From Roseomonas indoligenes (GTDB lineage: Bacteria; Pseudomonadota; Alphaproteobacteria; Acetobacterales; Acetobacteraceae): a DNA stretch of 64,000 bases. A program made the position numbers and the translations under genes. The notes under the pieces were generated by a model. It was given only the letters and a program-made list of their open reading frames with translations, did no database searches and had not been told where the DNA came from. Where the stretch lies: positions 1-64,000 of the forward strand of contig NZ_JAGIZA010000002.1 in NCBI RefSeq assembly GCF_017813365.1, read 5' to 3'. Positions 17,586 to 26,494 of the stretch are shown here, piece after piece (position 1 is the first letter of the stretch; each line of letters starts with the position of its first letter).

Positions 17586-17611
17586 GCCGGGCGCGATGCC
17601 TCGCGCCCGGC
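17586..17611 (-). promoter_or_regulatory. rpsF: Hairpin in the rpsF leader
   Basis: Arms of 11 bases (GCCGGGCGCGA and TCGCGCCCGGC) with a four-base loop, followed on the minus strand by TATGCCCTTTTTCC. It lies right at the 5' end of the predicted transcript, before rpsF. It looks like an attenuator or a protein-binding leader; S6:S18 autoregulation of rpsF is known in other bacteria, but the specific CCG motif was not established here. Confidence 0.5.
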
Positions 17612-17625
17612 AGGGTGGCGGGGGC

Positions 17626-17653
17626 GTATAGCCGCCCGGGCCGGTGGGGGCAA
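17626..17653 (-). promoter_or_regulatory. rpsF: Putative sigma-70 promoter of rpsF-rpsR-rplI
   Basis: On the minus strand, TTGCCC (17653-17648), a 16-base spacer and CTATAC (17631-17626), about 108 bases before the rpsF ATG. It is a good match to the alphaproteobacterial housekeeping consensus and well placed for the ribosomal protein operon. Confidence 0.55.
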
Positions 17654-17682
17654 GCCGTTTCGGCGGCGGCCCGCTCCGGCCC

Positions 17683-17895
17683 TCAGCCCGTTCCGCTGTT
17701 GTCCGTCTTGTCGCTCTCCGCCAGCTTCCGCAGCTCCTCGGAGGTGAGGCCGGCGGGAACGGATCCGGTCAGGGTGCCGTCTCCATCGTCCAGATGGGCC
17801 TTGTTGGTGGGGGCACCGCCCGCGGTGTGGGTCCCGTCCCCCGTCGTGGGTGCCGGGCCCTTGTCCTGGCCCGCCCCGTCCTTGCTCTCGCTCAT
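17683..17895 (-). CDS. Small disordered hypothetical protein
   Basis: 70 residues, starting at the ATG at 17895, which follows GGGAGAG; the frame extends 12 codons further upstream without a better site. It is rich in Gly, Asp, Thr and Lys with no hydrophobic core, so it is probably unstructured, apart from a short helix TSEELRKLAES near the C terminus. No family is recognised. It lies between the PiuC-like gene and rpsF, on the same strand as both. Confidence 0.55.
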   Translation of the reverse strand: MSESKDGAGQDKGPAPTTGDGTHTAGGAPTNKAHLDDGDGTLTGSVPAGLTSEELRKLAESDKTDNSGTG

Positions 17896-17962
17896 GGTCT
17901 CTCTCCCTTGCCTCTGGGGACCAGGGAGCAACGCATGAGGGCGGCGAGGTATGCCGGGCGGC

Positions 17963-18646
17963 TCAGATCTCCACCCAGCGGCGGAGGAGGTTGTGGTAGC
18001 CGGAGGTCATGGCGAGGACCCCCGGGTGGTCATCCGGCAGGTCCTGGCGAAGGGCGATGATCCCCATGTCCATTTCATAAAGGAAGGCGCGCTGGGCATC
18101 GTCCTTCACCATGGACTGGGTCCAGAAGAAGGAGCCCCAGCGGCTGCCTGCTGTCACGGGGTTCACGTGGTGCAGGGAGGTAGAGGGGTAGACCACCATG
18201 TCGCCGGCCGGGAGCTTCACCTCCTGCGTGCCGTAGGTGTCCTGCACCACCAACTCGCCGCCGTCATAGGCGTCGGGGTCGGTCAGGAAGAGGGTGGAGG
18301 AGATGTCGGCGCGGATCCGCTGGCCGGTGCCGGGCACGGCGCGGATGGCGTTGTCCACATGGGGATGGAAGGTCATGCCGGGGTCGTAGCGGTTGAACAT
18401 GGGCGGCAGCACGCGCAGCGGCAGGGCGGCGGTGGCGAAGAGCGGGCTGCGGCCGAGTGCGTGGAGGACGAGCTCGCCGAGTTCCTTCGCCACGGGGGAA
18501 TCCACGGGGATCTGCAGGTTGTGCTTCACCTTGGCGGATTGCTCGCCGGCCGTGGCGCGGCCGTCCTGCCAGGCGGCGGCCTCCAGGCGCTCGCGGCAGA
18601 GGGCGACCTCGGCTTGCGTCAGGACCTGGGGGATGCGGACGAGCAT
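17963..18646 (-). CDS. piuC: Fe(II)/2-oxoglutarate dioxygenase, PiuC/PKHD type
   Basis: 227 residues of the PKHD-type hydroxylase family, often encoded next to TonB-dependent siderophore receptors and linked to iron uptake. The iron ligands are His96-x-Asp98 (FHPHVDNA) and His159 (SLHHVNPVT), with Arg169 as the 2-oxoglutarate anchor. The ATG at 18646 begins with the family start MLVRIPQVL; the frame upstream is not coding. It lies 112 bases downstream of a TonB-dependent receptor on the same strand, the arrangement seen for piuA-piuC, so it is probably cotranscribed under iron control. Confidence 0.92.
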   Translation of the reverse strand: MLVRIPQVLTQAEVALCRERLEAAAWQDGRATAGEQSAKVKHNLQIPVDSPVAKELGELVLHALGRSPLFATAALPLRVLPPMFNRYDPGMTFHPHVDNAIRAVPGTGQRIRADISSTLFLTDPDAYDGGELVVQDTYGTQEVKLPAGDMVVYPSTSLHHVNPVTAGSRWGSFFWTQSMVKDDAQRAFLYEMDMGIIALRQDLPDDHPGVLAMTSGYHNLLRRWVEI

Positions 18647-18724
18647 CGCGGGCGCTCCGGGCAGAAAAGGATGCGGGCGGCGGGGATGGCCTTGTGCCAC
18701 CGCCGCCGCCCGCCGTCAGGTCCG

Positions 18725-18745
18725 GGGGCGCCTTCCGGCACCCCC
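18725..18745 (-). terminator. GGAA-loop hairpin between receptor and piuC
   Basis: On the minus strand, GGGGGTGCC, loop GGAA, GGCGCCCCC. There is no U-tract, so an mRNA-processing or stabilising role between the receptor and piuC is at least as likely as termination. Confidence 0.4.
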
Positions 18746-18758
18746 GCTGTTCCCGCCC

Positions 18759-21017
18759 TCAGAAATCGGCGGCGAGGGAGACGAGCACCGTGCGGCCGGC
18801 CGAGACCACGGCACGGTTGCTGAACAGCCCTTCGTAGTTCGTGCGGTCGGTCAGGTTGTAGCCGTTCACGCGAACGGTCAGGTTCTGGTTGACCGGGTGC
18901 TGGATCAGCGCGTCGAGGCTGAAGTTGTCGGGGACCTCGGCGGTGTTGGCCGTGTCCACGAACACCTGGCTGCGATAGACGATGCCCGCGCCGAGGGTGA
19001 CGTTCCACGGCGTGTCGCGGCCGATATCGTAGGTGGTCCAGACGGAGGCGGAGTGCTTGGGCACGTACTGCACGCGCCGGCCCACATTGGCAGCGGTGGA
19101 GGACCGCGTCGTCTCGCTGTCCAGGTAGGTATAGTTCGCCAGGACGTTCCATTCCGGCGTGATCCGGCCTGTGACGCCGAGCTCCACGCCCTTGATCCGC
19201 TGCCGGTCATTGGTGGCCACGAAATCGCCGACGACGGTGTCCGAGGGAACCAGGGCGTTGTTGCGCTCGGAGTGGAAGAGCGCGGCGGTCAGGCCCAGCC
19301 GCTGGTCGAGCAGGCTGATCTTCGCGCCGATCTCGTGGTTGGTGTTCCGGGTCGGCTCGAAGTTGCTGTTGAAGGTGGTGGTATCGGCGGGGAAGGTCGT
19401 GAAGAAGGTGCCCGGCGGCGTCGTGGAGGTGGAGAAGGAGTAGTAGTAGGTCTGGCTCGGCGTCGGCTCCCAGATCACGCCGGCGCGCGGGTCGAAGAAG
19501 CTGTCGTGGACGCTGACGTTCTGGCTGGGCGCGAGGCCCGGCGTGCCCGCCTTGTAGTCGAAGTCGTAATTCGTCCAGCGGAAGCCACCATAGAGCGACA
19601 GCGTCGGCAGCACGTAGAAGCGCTCGTTCAGGAACAGGCCGAGATTCGTCGATTCCGTGTTGCGGACGTTGTTCGCCGCGCCCGTGTCGAGCATCAGGTC
19701 ATTGTTCGTGAAGGGCGTGAGCAGCGAGACGCCAGGGCGGGTGGGCGAATAGGGATAGGCGGTGCGGTCCACCGTCTCATGCGCGATGTCCACGCCGGCC
19801 GTCAGCTCGTGGCGGAAAGGGCCGGTGGTGAAGCGGGCCAGGGCCGTGGTGAGGTTCTGGATGCCCTCGTTCACCTGGTTGTAGGGCGCGTTGCTGCCGC
19901 CGCCATAGGCAAGGGCGGGGTTCAGGCCCCGGAAGAATGCGCCGGAGCACGAGTTGGCGTAGGTGACCGTCGCGGTCTGGCCCCCGCAGGTGGCGGCCGT
20001 CAGCGCCGTGTAGCGGTCGACATGCGTGTAGCGCGTGTCGTTGGTGATCGTCAGCCAGTTGCTGAAACGGTGGGACAGGCGTCCGGTGATGCGGTCCACC
20101 GTCACGTTGTCCAGATCATTCTCGATGCCGTAGAAGTTGGCGCGTCGCACGCCGTACTCCGAGGCGGGGCGGCCGATGGCATTCGGGCCGCGGAAGACGA
20201 TGGGCATGCCGCCATCGATCGTGTGCCGGTCGCGGTAGTGCAGGTACTCGAGCGAGAAGGTCGTGGGCGTGCCGAGGCCGAAGGCGATGGAGGGCGCGAC
20301 GCCCCAGCGGCGCGTGTCGATGTCATCACGGCCCACCAGGCTGCTGGACTGGCCCATGACGTTGATGCGGGCCGCGATCGTCTCGCTGATGCGCTGGTTG
20401 ATGTCGAGGGTGCCGCGGGCGAAGGGGCCCATGCCGCCGGTCGCCACGCCGGAATAGCGGTTCTCCAGCGTCGGCAGCTTGCTGTTCACGTTGATGCCGC
20501 CGCCAATCGAGCTGGTGCCGAGGGCGAAGCCGGAGGCGCCCTTCAGCACCTGCACGTCCTCATAGGTGAAGGCGTCGCGCGAGTAGGAGCCGAAGTCGCG
20601 CAGGCCGTCCACCAGCACGTCGTTCTGGGCGGAGAAGCCGCGGATGCGGAACTGGTCGCCCGAGACGCCGCCATTGCCCTCGCCGATGGTGGAGGTGATG
20701 CCGGGGACGTTGCGGAGCGCCTGCTCCAGCGTGGTGACGGTCTGCTGCTGCAGGATCTCCTGCGGCACCACGTTGATGGTCTGCGGCGTGTCCTGGATGG
20801 AGTTGGGCAGGCGGGGATTGCCGGTGGGCGCCAGGAGCTGGTTGACGGGCCGTGCGCCGGAGACGGCGACCTCGGGGACCGCGAGGGCGGCCGGGGCATC
20901 TGCGGCGAAGGGGGACTGGGCGAAGGCCGTGCCGCCCGCCATGGCCGCACCGAGGCTCAGGCCGGCGACGAGGGCGGTGTTGGGCACGCCGCGAACCCGG
21001 CTCGGAACGTTACTCAT
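18759..21017 (-). CDS. TonB-dependent siderophore receptor 1
   Basis: A 752-residue outer-membrane receptor that imports ferric siderophores using TonB energy. From the ATG at 21017 there is a signal peptide (NTALVAGLSLGAAMAGGTAFA), then the plug domain with TINVVPQEILQQQ and ALRNVPGITSTIGEGNGG, DGLRDFGSYSRDAFTYEDVQVLKG, then a 22-strand barrel ending in the aromatic ...TVLVSLAADF. No N-terminal signalling domain is present, so it is not of the FecA surface-signalling type. It belongs to the catecholate-type (Fiu/PiuA-like) branch. It is a tandem paralogue of the next gene and is followed by piuC. An operator-like sequence lies just upstream. Confidence 0.93.
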   Translation of the reverse strand: MSNVPSRVRGVPNTALVAGLSLGAAMAGGTAFAQSPFAADAPAALAVPEVAVSGARPVNQLLAPTGNPRLPNSIQDTPQTINVVPQEILQQQTVTTLEQALRNVPGITSTIGEGNGGVSGDQFRIRGFSAQNDVLVDGLRDFGSYSRDAFTYEDVQVLKGASGFALGTSSIGGGINVNSKLPTLENRYSGVATGGMGPFARGTLDINQRISETIAARINVMGQSSSLVGRDDIDTRRWGVAPSIAFGLGTPTTFSLEYLHYRDRHTIDGGMPIVFRGPNAIGRPASEYGVRRANFYGIENDLDNVTVDRITGRLSHRFSNWLTITNDTRYTHVDRYTALTAATCGGQTATVTYANSCSGAFFRGLNPALAYGGGSNAPYNQVNEGIQNLTTALARFTTGPFRHELTAGVDIAHETVDRTAYPYSPTRPGVSLLTPFTNNDLMLDTGAANNVRNTESTNLGLFLNERFYVLPTLSLYGGFRWTNYDFDYKAGTPGLAPSQNVSVHDSFFDPRAGVIWEPTPSQTYYYSFSTSTTPPGTFFTTFPADTTTFNSNFEPTRNTNHEIGAKISLLDQRLGLTAALFHSERNNALVPSDTVVGDFVATNDRQRIKGVELGVTGRITPEWNVLANYTYLDSETTRSSTAANVGRRVQYVPKHSASVWTTYDIGRDTPWNVTLGAGIVYRSQVFVDTANTAEVPDNFSLDALIQHPVNQNLTVRVNGYNLTDRTNYEGLFSNRAVVSAGRTVLVSLAADF

Positions 21018-21037
21018 ACTGGAACCCCCTCGCATAC

Positions 21038-21063
21038 TGATAATGCGAAGCGCTCCTAATTGC
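21038..21063. promoter_or_regulatory. Operator-like sequence upstream of receptor 1 (Fur-type candidate)
   Basis: Starts TGATAATGCGAAGCG and matches 19 of 26 positions with the sequence upstream of receptor 2 (23475-23500). It lies 21 bases from the receptor start. Conservation between two receptor promoters plus similarity to GATAATGA-type Fur sites suggests iron-responsive repression (Fur, or Irr/RirA in this class). Confidence 0.55.
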
Positions 21064-21196
21064 ATTTCGGGGAGGGGGTCAAGAATGCGTGACGAAACCT
21101 CCACATTCGCTGGACCCAGCGTGGCCGGGGAGCCACGCCGGGCGGCGGTCACCATGACCGGGGTCGAATTGTCGGCCGCCGATCATGCCCCAGTCC

Positions 21197-23455
21197 TCAG
21201 AACTCCGCGGCGACGGAGACCAGGACGGTGCGGCCGGCCGCGACCACCACGCGGTTGCCGAACAGGCCCGCGTAGTTGGTGCGGTCCGTCAGGTTGTAGC
21301 CGTTCACCCGCAGGGTCAGATTCTCGTTGATGCGGTGCTGCACCAGGGCGTCCAGGCTGAAGTTGGACGGTGCCTCCGCCGTATTTGCCTGGTTCAGGTA
21401 GACGGGGCCGCGCCAGACGACCCCGAGGCCGACGGTCGCGTTGTAGGGCGTGTCGCGGGCGATGTCGTAGGTGGTCCAGAGCGTGGCGGCGTTGTCCGGC
21501 ACGAACTGCACGCGCTTGCCGACATTCACGGGCGTCAGGGAGCTCGTCGTCTCGCTGTTCAGGTAGGAGTAGCTGGCCAGGACGTTCCACTCCGGCGTGA
21601 TGCGACCGGTGGCGCCGATCTCGAAGCCCTGGATGCGCTGGCGGTCGGCGGTCTGGATGAAGGTGCCGACGTTGTTCGGATCCTGGGCGAGGGCGTTGTT
21701 CTTCTCGGAGCGGAACAGGGCGGCGGTCAGGCCCAGGCGCTGCTCGAAGAGGCTGATCTTCGCGCCCACCTCGTAGTTGGTGTTCCGCTCGGGCTCAAAG
21801 GCCGTGCTGCTGGCCGTCGCCTGGGAGGGAATGGTGGTGAAGTAGGTGCCGGGCGGGGTGGAGGAGGTGGAGTAGGAGAAATAGTAGGTCTGGCTCGGCG
21901 TCGGCTCCCAGATCACGCCGGCGCGCGGGTCCCAGAAGTTGCGGCTGAGGCTGACATTGGTGGTCAGTGCCTGACCGGGGGTGCCGGCCTTGTAGTCCAG
22001 GTCGTAGTCGGTCCAGCGGAAGCCGCCGTAGATGGACAGCGTGGGCAGCAGCCACAGGCGCTCGTTCAGGAAGAGGCCGAGGCTTGTCGCATCGGTCGAG
22101 CGCTGGTTGTTGGCGGCGCCGAGGGGCAGGTAGGTGCTCTGCGTGGAGGGGTTGCGGAGCAGGAAGCTCGGGCGCGTCTGGGCATAGGGATAGCCGGTCC
22201 GGTCCACGTCCTCGTGGAAGATGTCGACGCCGCCGACCAGCTCGTGCCGGAGCGGCCCGGTGTTGAAGCGCGCGACGGCGGTCGTCACGTTCTGGATGCC
22301 GAAGCTCTGTTGGCTGTAGGGGCCGGGACCGCCGGGATTCACCAGCGGGTTCCCCCCGTTCAGGAACTGGCCGGAGCAGCTGGCATTGAACAAGGTGAGG
22401 GTGACCTGGCTGGTGCCGCAGGACAGCGGCGTCAGCGCGGTGTGACGATCCACCCAGGTGGCGCGGAAGTCATTGGTAACCGTGAGCCAGTTGGTGAAGC
22501 GGTGGGAGAGGCGGGCGGTGACCCGGTCCACGTTCACGTCGTCGATGTCGTTCTTCACACCGAAGAAGAGGGAACGGTTCAGGCCGTATTCCGGCACCGG
22601 GCGGCCGACCCCGGTGAAGGGCGTGATGACGGGGGTTCCGCCATCGATCGTGCTCCGGTCGCGGTAGTGCAGGTATTCCACGGTCAGCGTGGTCGGCGTG
22701 CCGAGGCCGAGGGCGATGGAAGGGGCGACGCCCCAGCGGTCCGTGGTCTGGTCCTGGCGGTCCACCAGGTTGCTGCTCTGGCCCATGACGTTCAGCCGGA
22801 CCGCCATCGTCTCGTTGATGCGCTGGTTCAGGTCCAGCGTGCCGCGGATGAAGGGGCCCATGCCGCCGGTGATGGTGCCGAGATAGCGGTTCTCCAGGGT
22901 CGGCGACTTGCTGTTGATGTTGATGGCACCGCCGACGGAGCTGCTGCCGAAGGCGAAGCCGCCAGCGCCCTTTAGCACCTGCACGTCCTCGAAGGTGAAG
23001 GCGTCGCGCGTGTAGGAGCCGTAGTCGCGCAGGCCGTCCACGTTGATGTCATTCTGGGCCGCGAAGCCGCGGATGCGGAACTGGTCGCCGCTGACGCCGC
23101 CGCCGCCCTCGCCGATGGTGGAGGTGATGCCGGGGACGTTGCGCAGCGCCTGCTCCAGCGTGGTGGCGTTCTGCTGCTGCAGGATCTCCTGTGGGACGAC
23201 GTTGATGGTCTGGGGCGAGTCCTGGACCGTGGAGGGGAGGCGGCTGACGCCGGTGGGGACCTGCAACTGGTTGGCGGGGGCGGCGCCGGTCACGGCGACT
23301 TCCGGCACGGGGATGGTGGGCGTGGCGTTCGGGGCCAGTTCCTGTGCGAAGCCTGGGGCAAGGGCGGCCCCGCCGGCCATGGCGGCGCCGAGACTGAGGC
23401 TGGCGACCAAGGCAGTGCTGGGGGCGCTATGGCTCCCCGAAGTGGCGCGGCGCAT
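21197..23455 (-). CDS. TonB-dependent siderophore receptor 2
   Basis: 752 residues, the same length as receptor 1 and similar throughout (plug with TINVVPQEILQQQ, NVPGITSTIGEGGGG, RIRGFAAQNDINVDGLRDYG; barrel ending TVLVSVAAEF). It has a signal peptide in the first 38 residues. The two genes are tandem paralogues 180 bases apart. Extracellular loop regions (for example about residues 345-385) differ most, so they may recognise different siderophores. Each has its own operator-like upstream sequence, so they appear to be separately promoted. Confidence 0.93.
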   Translation of the reverse strand: MRRATSGSHSAPSTALVASLSLGAAMAGGAALAPGFAQELAPNATPTIPVPEVAVTGAAPANQLQVPTGVSRLPSTVQDSPQTINVVPQEILQQQNATTLEQALRNVPGITSTIGEGGGGVSGDQFRIRGFAAQNDINVDGLRDYGSYTRDAFTFEDVQVLKGAGGFAFGSSSVGGAININSKSPTLENRYLGTITGGMGPFIRGTLDLNQRINETMAVRLNVMGQSSNLVDRQDQTTDRWGVAPSIALGLGTPTTLTVEYLHYRDRSTIDGGTPVITPFTGVGRPVPEYGLNRSLFFGVKNDIDDVNVDRVTARLSHRFTNWLTVTNDFRATWVDRHTALTPLSCGTSQVTLTLFNASCSGQFLNGGNPLVNPGGPGPYSQQSFGIQNVTTAVARFNTGPLRHELVGGVDIFHEDVDRTGYPYAQTRPSFLLRNPSTQSTYLPLGAANNQRSTDATSLGLFLNERLWLLPTLSIYGGFRWTDYDLDYKAGTPGQALTTNVSLSRNFWDPRAGVIWEPTPSQTYYFSYSTSSTPPGTYFTTIPSQATASSTAFEPERNTNYEVGAKISLFEQRLGLTAALFRSEKNNALAQDPNNVGTFIQTADRQRIQGFEIGATGRITPEWNVLASYSYLNSETTSSLTPVNVGKRVQFVPDNAATLWTTYDIARDTPYNATVGLGVVWRGPVYLNQANTAEAPSNFSLDALVQHRINENLTLRVNGYNLTDRTNYAGLFGNRVVVAAGRTVLVSVAAEF

Positions 23456-23474
23456 GTGGACGACCTTGCAATGT

Positions 23475-23500
23475 TTGATAATGAGAGTCGTTCTTATTTG
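23475..23500. promoter_or_regulatory. Fur-type operator upstream of receptor 2
   Basis: Contains AATGAGAGTCGTTCTTATT, an interrupted palindrome close to the Fur consensus AATGAGAATCATTCTCATT, 20 bases before the receptor 2 start and inside an AT-rich promoter patch. It resembles the site upstream of receptor 1. Confidence 0.65.
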
Positions 23501-23751
23501 GGCTAGTTACACTCCGTCAAGAATGCGTGTGCGAGGCGTTCTCAATGAAAACGTGGGTTTCCGTCCCTGCTCGCCGCTATTCTGGAACGCGGTCGGTAAG
23601 ATTGCTGGAATGTAATCCGCATGGGGCGCTGGTAGCGGCCGCCGCTTGGAAACGGATGGTCACTTGCTGCCTTCATTCTGCCGCTGCCCTGCCTTCGTGC
23701 AGGGCCGATCCGGCCGGATAACCGGCCGATCAGAGAGAAGGAGGTACGCGT

Positions 23752-24015
23752 ATGTCCTGGCTTTCCCGTTCGATCCTGCTGGCCGGTCTGCTTGCTGGCG
23801 GCGCCTCCCTGGCTCCGGCCCATGCGGCGCCGGTCTCCGGCGGGCTGATGCTGGCGGGTCCCTCCGCCGCCACCTCCTCCGACCTGCTGCAGGAGGTGCG
23901 CTACGTGAACCGCTGCCGCCCCGTGACGACCTTCCGGCGGGACCGCATGGGCCGCCCGATGCGGGTGACCCGCGAGGTCTGCCGTCGCGTCTGGGTGGGG
24001 CGCGGCCGCTACTGA
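23752..24015 (+). CDS. Small secreted protein
   Basis: 87 residues with a clear signal peptide (SRSILLAGLLAGGASLAPAHA), leaving a mature, strongly basic peptide of about 62 residues with two Cys (in NRCRPV and REVCRRV) that could form one disulfide. The RBS AAGGAGG is perfect. No family is recognised. It stands alone, divergent from receptor 2, and may share that intergenic region, but no operator is visible on its side. Confidence 0.75.
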   Translation: MSWLSRSILLAGLLAGGASLAPAHAAPVSGGLMLAGPSAATSSDLLQEVRYVNRCRPVTTFRRDRMGRPMRVTREVCRRVWVGRGRY

Positions 24016-24129
24016 TCGGCCCGCGGCCTATAGTGCCGCGGTTGACAGGGTTGTGACACGGCCGCTACCCCGCCGCGCCACGGCGGGGTAGCGGCTCCCT
24101 GCCGGGCCACAGGCAGGAAACAGATCACC

Positions 24130-25089
24130 ATGGCCCTCGCGCTCGTCTTCCCCGGCCAGGGCAGCCAGGCCGTCGGCATGGGCCGGGAACTGGCCGCTGC
24201 CTTCGCCCCGGCCCGTGAGGTGTTCGAGGCGGTGGACGAGACGCTGAAGCAGCACCTCACCCGCCTGATGTTCGAGGGGCCGGCGGAGGAGCTGACCCTG
24301 ACGGCGAATGCCCAGCCGGCGCTGATGGCCGTCTCCCTCGCCGTGCTGCGGGTGCTGGAGGCCGAGGGCGGCTTCGATATCAAGGACAAGGTGGCGCTGG
24401 TGGCCGGGCACTCGCTCGGCGAATACAGCGCGCTAGCGGCCGTGCGGGCCTTCGATGTGCCGCAGGCGGCGCGGCTGCTGCGGCTGCGCGGGGAGGCCAT
24501 GCAGAAGGCCGTGCCGGCGGGCACGGGGGCCATGGCGGCGCTGCTGGGGGCCGAGATGGAGCAGGCGCGCGCCATCTGCGAGCGCGCGGCGGAGGACCCC
24601 GTGACGGGCGAGCGCGAGGTGGTGGAGGCCGCCAACGACAATGGCGGCGGGCAGGTGGTGATTTCCGGCCACAAGGCCGCCGTGGAGCGGGCGGTGGAGA
24701 TCGCGAAGGCCGAGGGGGTGAAGCGCGCGATGCTGCTGCCCGTCTCCGCGCCCTTCCACTCCTCCCTCATGGCCCCGGCCGCGGATGCCATGGCGGAGGC
24801 GCTGGAGAGCGATCCGCCGAGGGCGCCGCTGGTTCCCGTGGTGGCCAATGTGACGGCGGCCAAGGCGACGGACCCCGACACGATCCGTGACCTTCTCGTG
24901 CGGCAGGTGACAGGCACGGTGCGCTGGCGCGAGTGTGTGGCCGCCATGACCGCCATGGGCTGCGACCGCTTCATCGAGGTAGGGGCGGGCAAGGTGCTGA
25001 CGGGGCTGATGAAGCGCAATGCGCCGGATGCCACCGCCATGGCCTGCGGCACCCCCGCCGAGATCGAGGCGGTGCTGAAGGCCCTGTGA
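24130..25089 (+). CDS. fabD: Malonyl-CoA:ACP transacylase
   Basis: 319 residues; loads malonate onto acyl carrier protein for fatty-acid elongation. The nucleophile Ser95 is in GHSLGEYSA and the catalytic His210 in SAPFHSSLM. The N terminus VFPGQGSQAVGMG is canonical. First gene of the fabD-GNAT-fabG-acpP-fabF cluster; its stop overlaps the start of the following GNAT gene. Confidence 0.97.
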   Translation: MALALVFPGQGSQAVGMGRELAAAFAPAREVFEAVDETLKQHLTRLMFEGPAEELTLTANAQPALMAVSLAVLRVLEAEGGFDIKDKVALVAGHSLGEYSALAAVRAFDVPQAARLLRLRGEAMQKAVPAGTGAMAALLGAEMEQARAICERAAEDPVTGEREVVEAANDNGGGQVVISGHKAAVERAVEIAKAEGVKRAMLLPVSAPFHSSLMAPAADAMAEALESDPPRAPLVPVVANVTAAKATDPDTIRDLLVRQVTGTVRWRECVAAMTAMGCDRFIEVGAGKVLTGLMKRNAPDATAMACGTPAEIEAVLKAL

Positions 25090-25553
25090 ACGAAGGCATG
25101 AGCGACGGAACCCACATCACCGTCGAGGATGCGGCGGACCCGGCGGCCCGGGCGGCGGTGCTGGACGGGCTGATGGCCTACAACGCGGCCCGGACCCCGC
25201 CGGGAACTTTTACCGGGCAGCCCCTGCTCGTGGTGCTGCGCGACGCCGAGGGCGCGCCGGTCGGCGGGGTGGTCGGGCGGCACCGTGCGGGCTGGCTCTA
25301 TCTGGAACTGTTCCACATTCCCGAGTCCTACCGCGGCCAGGGACTGGGGCAGAAGATCCTGGAGCGGGCCGAGGCGGAGGCGCGGGCGCGCGGCCTCGCC
25401 GGGGTTTGGCTCGAGACCTACGCCTTCCAGGCGCCCGGCTTCTACGCCCGCATGGGCTACACCACCGTGGGCGTGCTGCCCGGCTGCCCGCCGGGACAGG
25501 CCTGCCATTTCCTTGCCAAGCGCCTCGACGGCGCGCCCCTGGAGACCCCGTGA
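25086..25553 (+). CDS. GNAT family N-acetyltransferase
   Basis: About 155 residues. The GTG at 25086 overlaps the fabD stop (GTGA) and is preferred over the ATG at 25098, which has no spaced RBS. The acetyl-CoA binding motif is IPESYRGQGLGQKIL (Q/R-x-x-G-x-G/A), with the C-terminal FYARMGY element typical of GNAT. The target is unknown. It is inserted between fabD and fabG and tightly coupled to both, so it is expressed with fatty-acid synthesis, but nothing shows that it acts in that pathway. Confidence 0.85.
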   Translation: MNEGMSDGTHITVEDAADPAARAAVLDGLMAYNAARTPPGTFTGQPLLVVLRDAEGAPVGGVVGRHRAGWLYLELFHIPESYRGQGLGQKILERAEAEARARGLAGVWLETYAFQAPGFYARMGYTTVGVLPGCPPGQACHFLAKRLDGAPLETP

Positions 25554-26290
25554 TGTTCGACCTGACCGGCAAGACCGCCCTCGTCACCGGCGCCACCGGG
25601 GGGATCGGCGCGGCCATCGCCCGCGCGCTGCACGCCCAGGGGGCGCGGGTGGCGCTGACCGGGCGGCGGGAGGCGGAGCTGGCCTCCCTGGCCGGGGAGC
25701 TCGGCGAGCGGGCCTTCGTGGCGCCGGCAGACCTTTCCGACCCGGCGGCGCCCGCCGCGCTGGTGGAGAAGGTGGAGGCGGAGTTCGGGGCGCTGGACAT
25801 CCTGGTGAACAATGCCGGGCTGACGCGGGACGGGCTGGCGCTGCGGATGGGCGACAAGGACTGGTCCGACGTGATCGAGGTGGACCTGACCGCCCCGTTC
25901 CGCCTGGCGCGGGCCTGCCTGCGGGGGATGATGAAGCGGCGGTCCGGCCGGATCGTCTCCATCGCCTCCATCGTCGGCGTCACCGGCAATCCCGGGCAGG
26001 CGAACTACGCGGCGGCCAAGGCGGGGCTGATCGGGATGAGCAAGGCCTTGGCGCAGGAGGTGGCGCCGCGCGGCGTGACCGTGAACGTGGTGGCGCCGGG
26101 CTTCATCAAGACCGCCATGACGGACGCGCTGAACGACGCCCAGAAGGCGGCGCTGATGGGCCGCATCCCCATGGGGAAGATGGGCGCTTCCGAGGACATT
26201 GCCGCCGCCGTGGCCTACCTGGCCTCCGACGAGGCGGCCTGGGTGACGGGGGTGACCCTGCACGTGAACGGCGGGATGGCGATGATCTGA
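25553..26290 (+). CDS. fabG: 3-oxoacyl-[ACP] reductase
   Basis: 245-residue SDR that reduces 3-oxoacyl-ACP with NADPH. The nucleotide motif TGATGGIG is at 12-19, NNAG at 86-89, the catalytic triad is Ser139, Tyr152 and Lys156 (YAAAK), and VAPGFIKTAMT is the conserved substrate-side segment. The ATG overlaps the GNAT stop by one base (TGATG). Its place between fabD and acpP supports FabG over other SDRs. Confidence 0.95.
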   Translation: MFDLTGKTALVTGATGGIGAAIARALHAQGARVALTGRREAELASLAGELGERAFVAPADLSDPAAPAALVEKVEAEFGALDILVNNAGLTRDGLALRMGDKDWSDVIEVDLTAPFRLARACLRGMMKRRSGRIVSIASIVGVTGNPGQANYAAAKAGLIGMSKALAQEVAPRGVTVNVVAPGFIKTAMTDALNDAQKAALMGRIPMGKMGASEDIAAAVAYLASDEAAWVTGVTLHVNGGMAMI

Positions 26291-26494
26291 GGCCTGATGC
26301 GGGGCCGGGAAGGTGCGGCGCGGGAACAACGGTCCTTGAACCGGGCTTCTGGCGTCCCTTCCTTGGCCTAGGCCGCGTCACGGAGGCGTGCTAAGGCGCG
26401 CGCCCAATGTGCCGGGGGCGCGGGCCTGCGATGTCCGCCCGGTTGCATGACCAGGTTTCCCGGCGGGCAACCGCCATCAGAGAGAGCAAACGCA

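Noticed and set aside
18393-21059. 888-residue plus-strand open frame opposite TonB receptor 1
   Set aside because: Shadow of a clear receptor; Val/Gly/Asp/His-rich with no domain. The same applies to 21185-22975.
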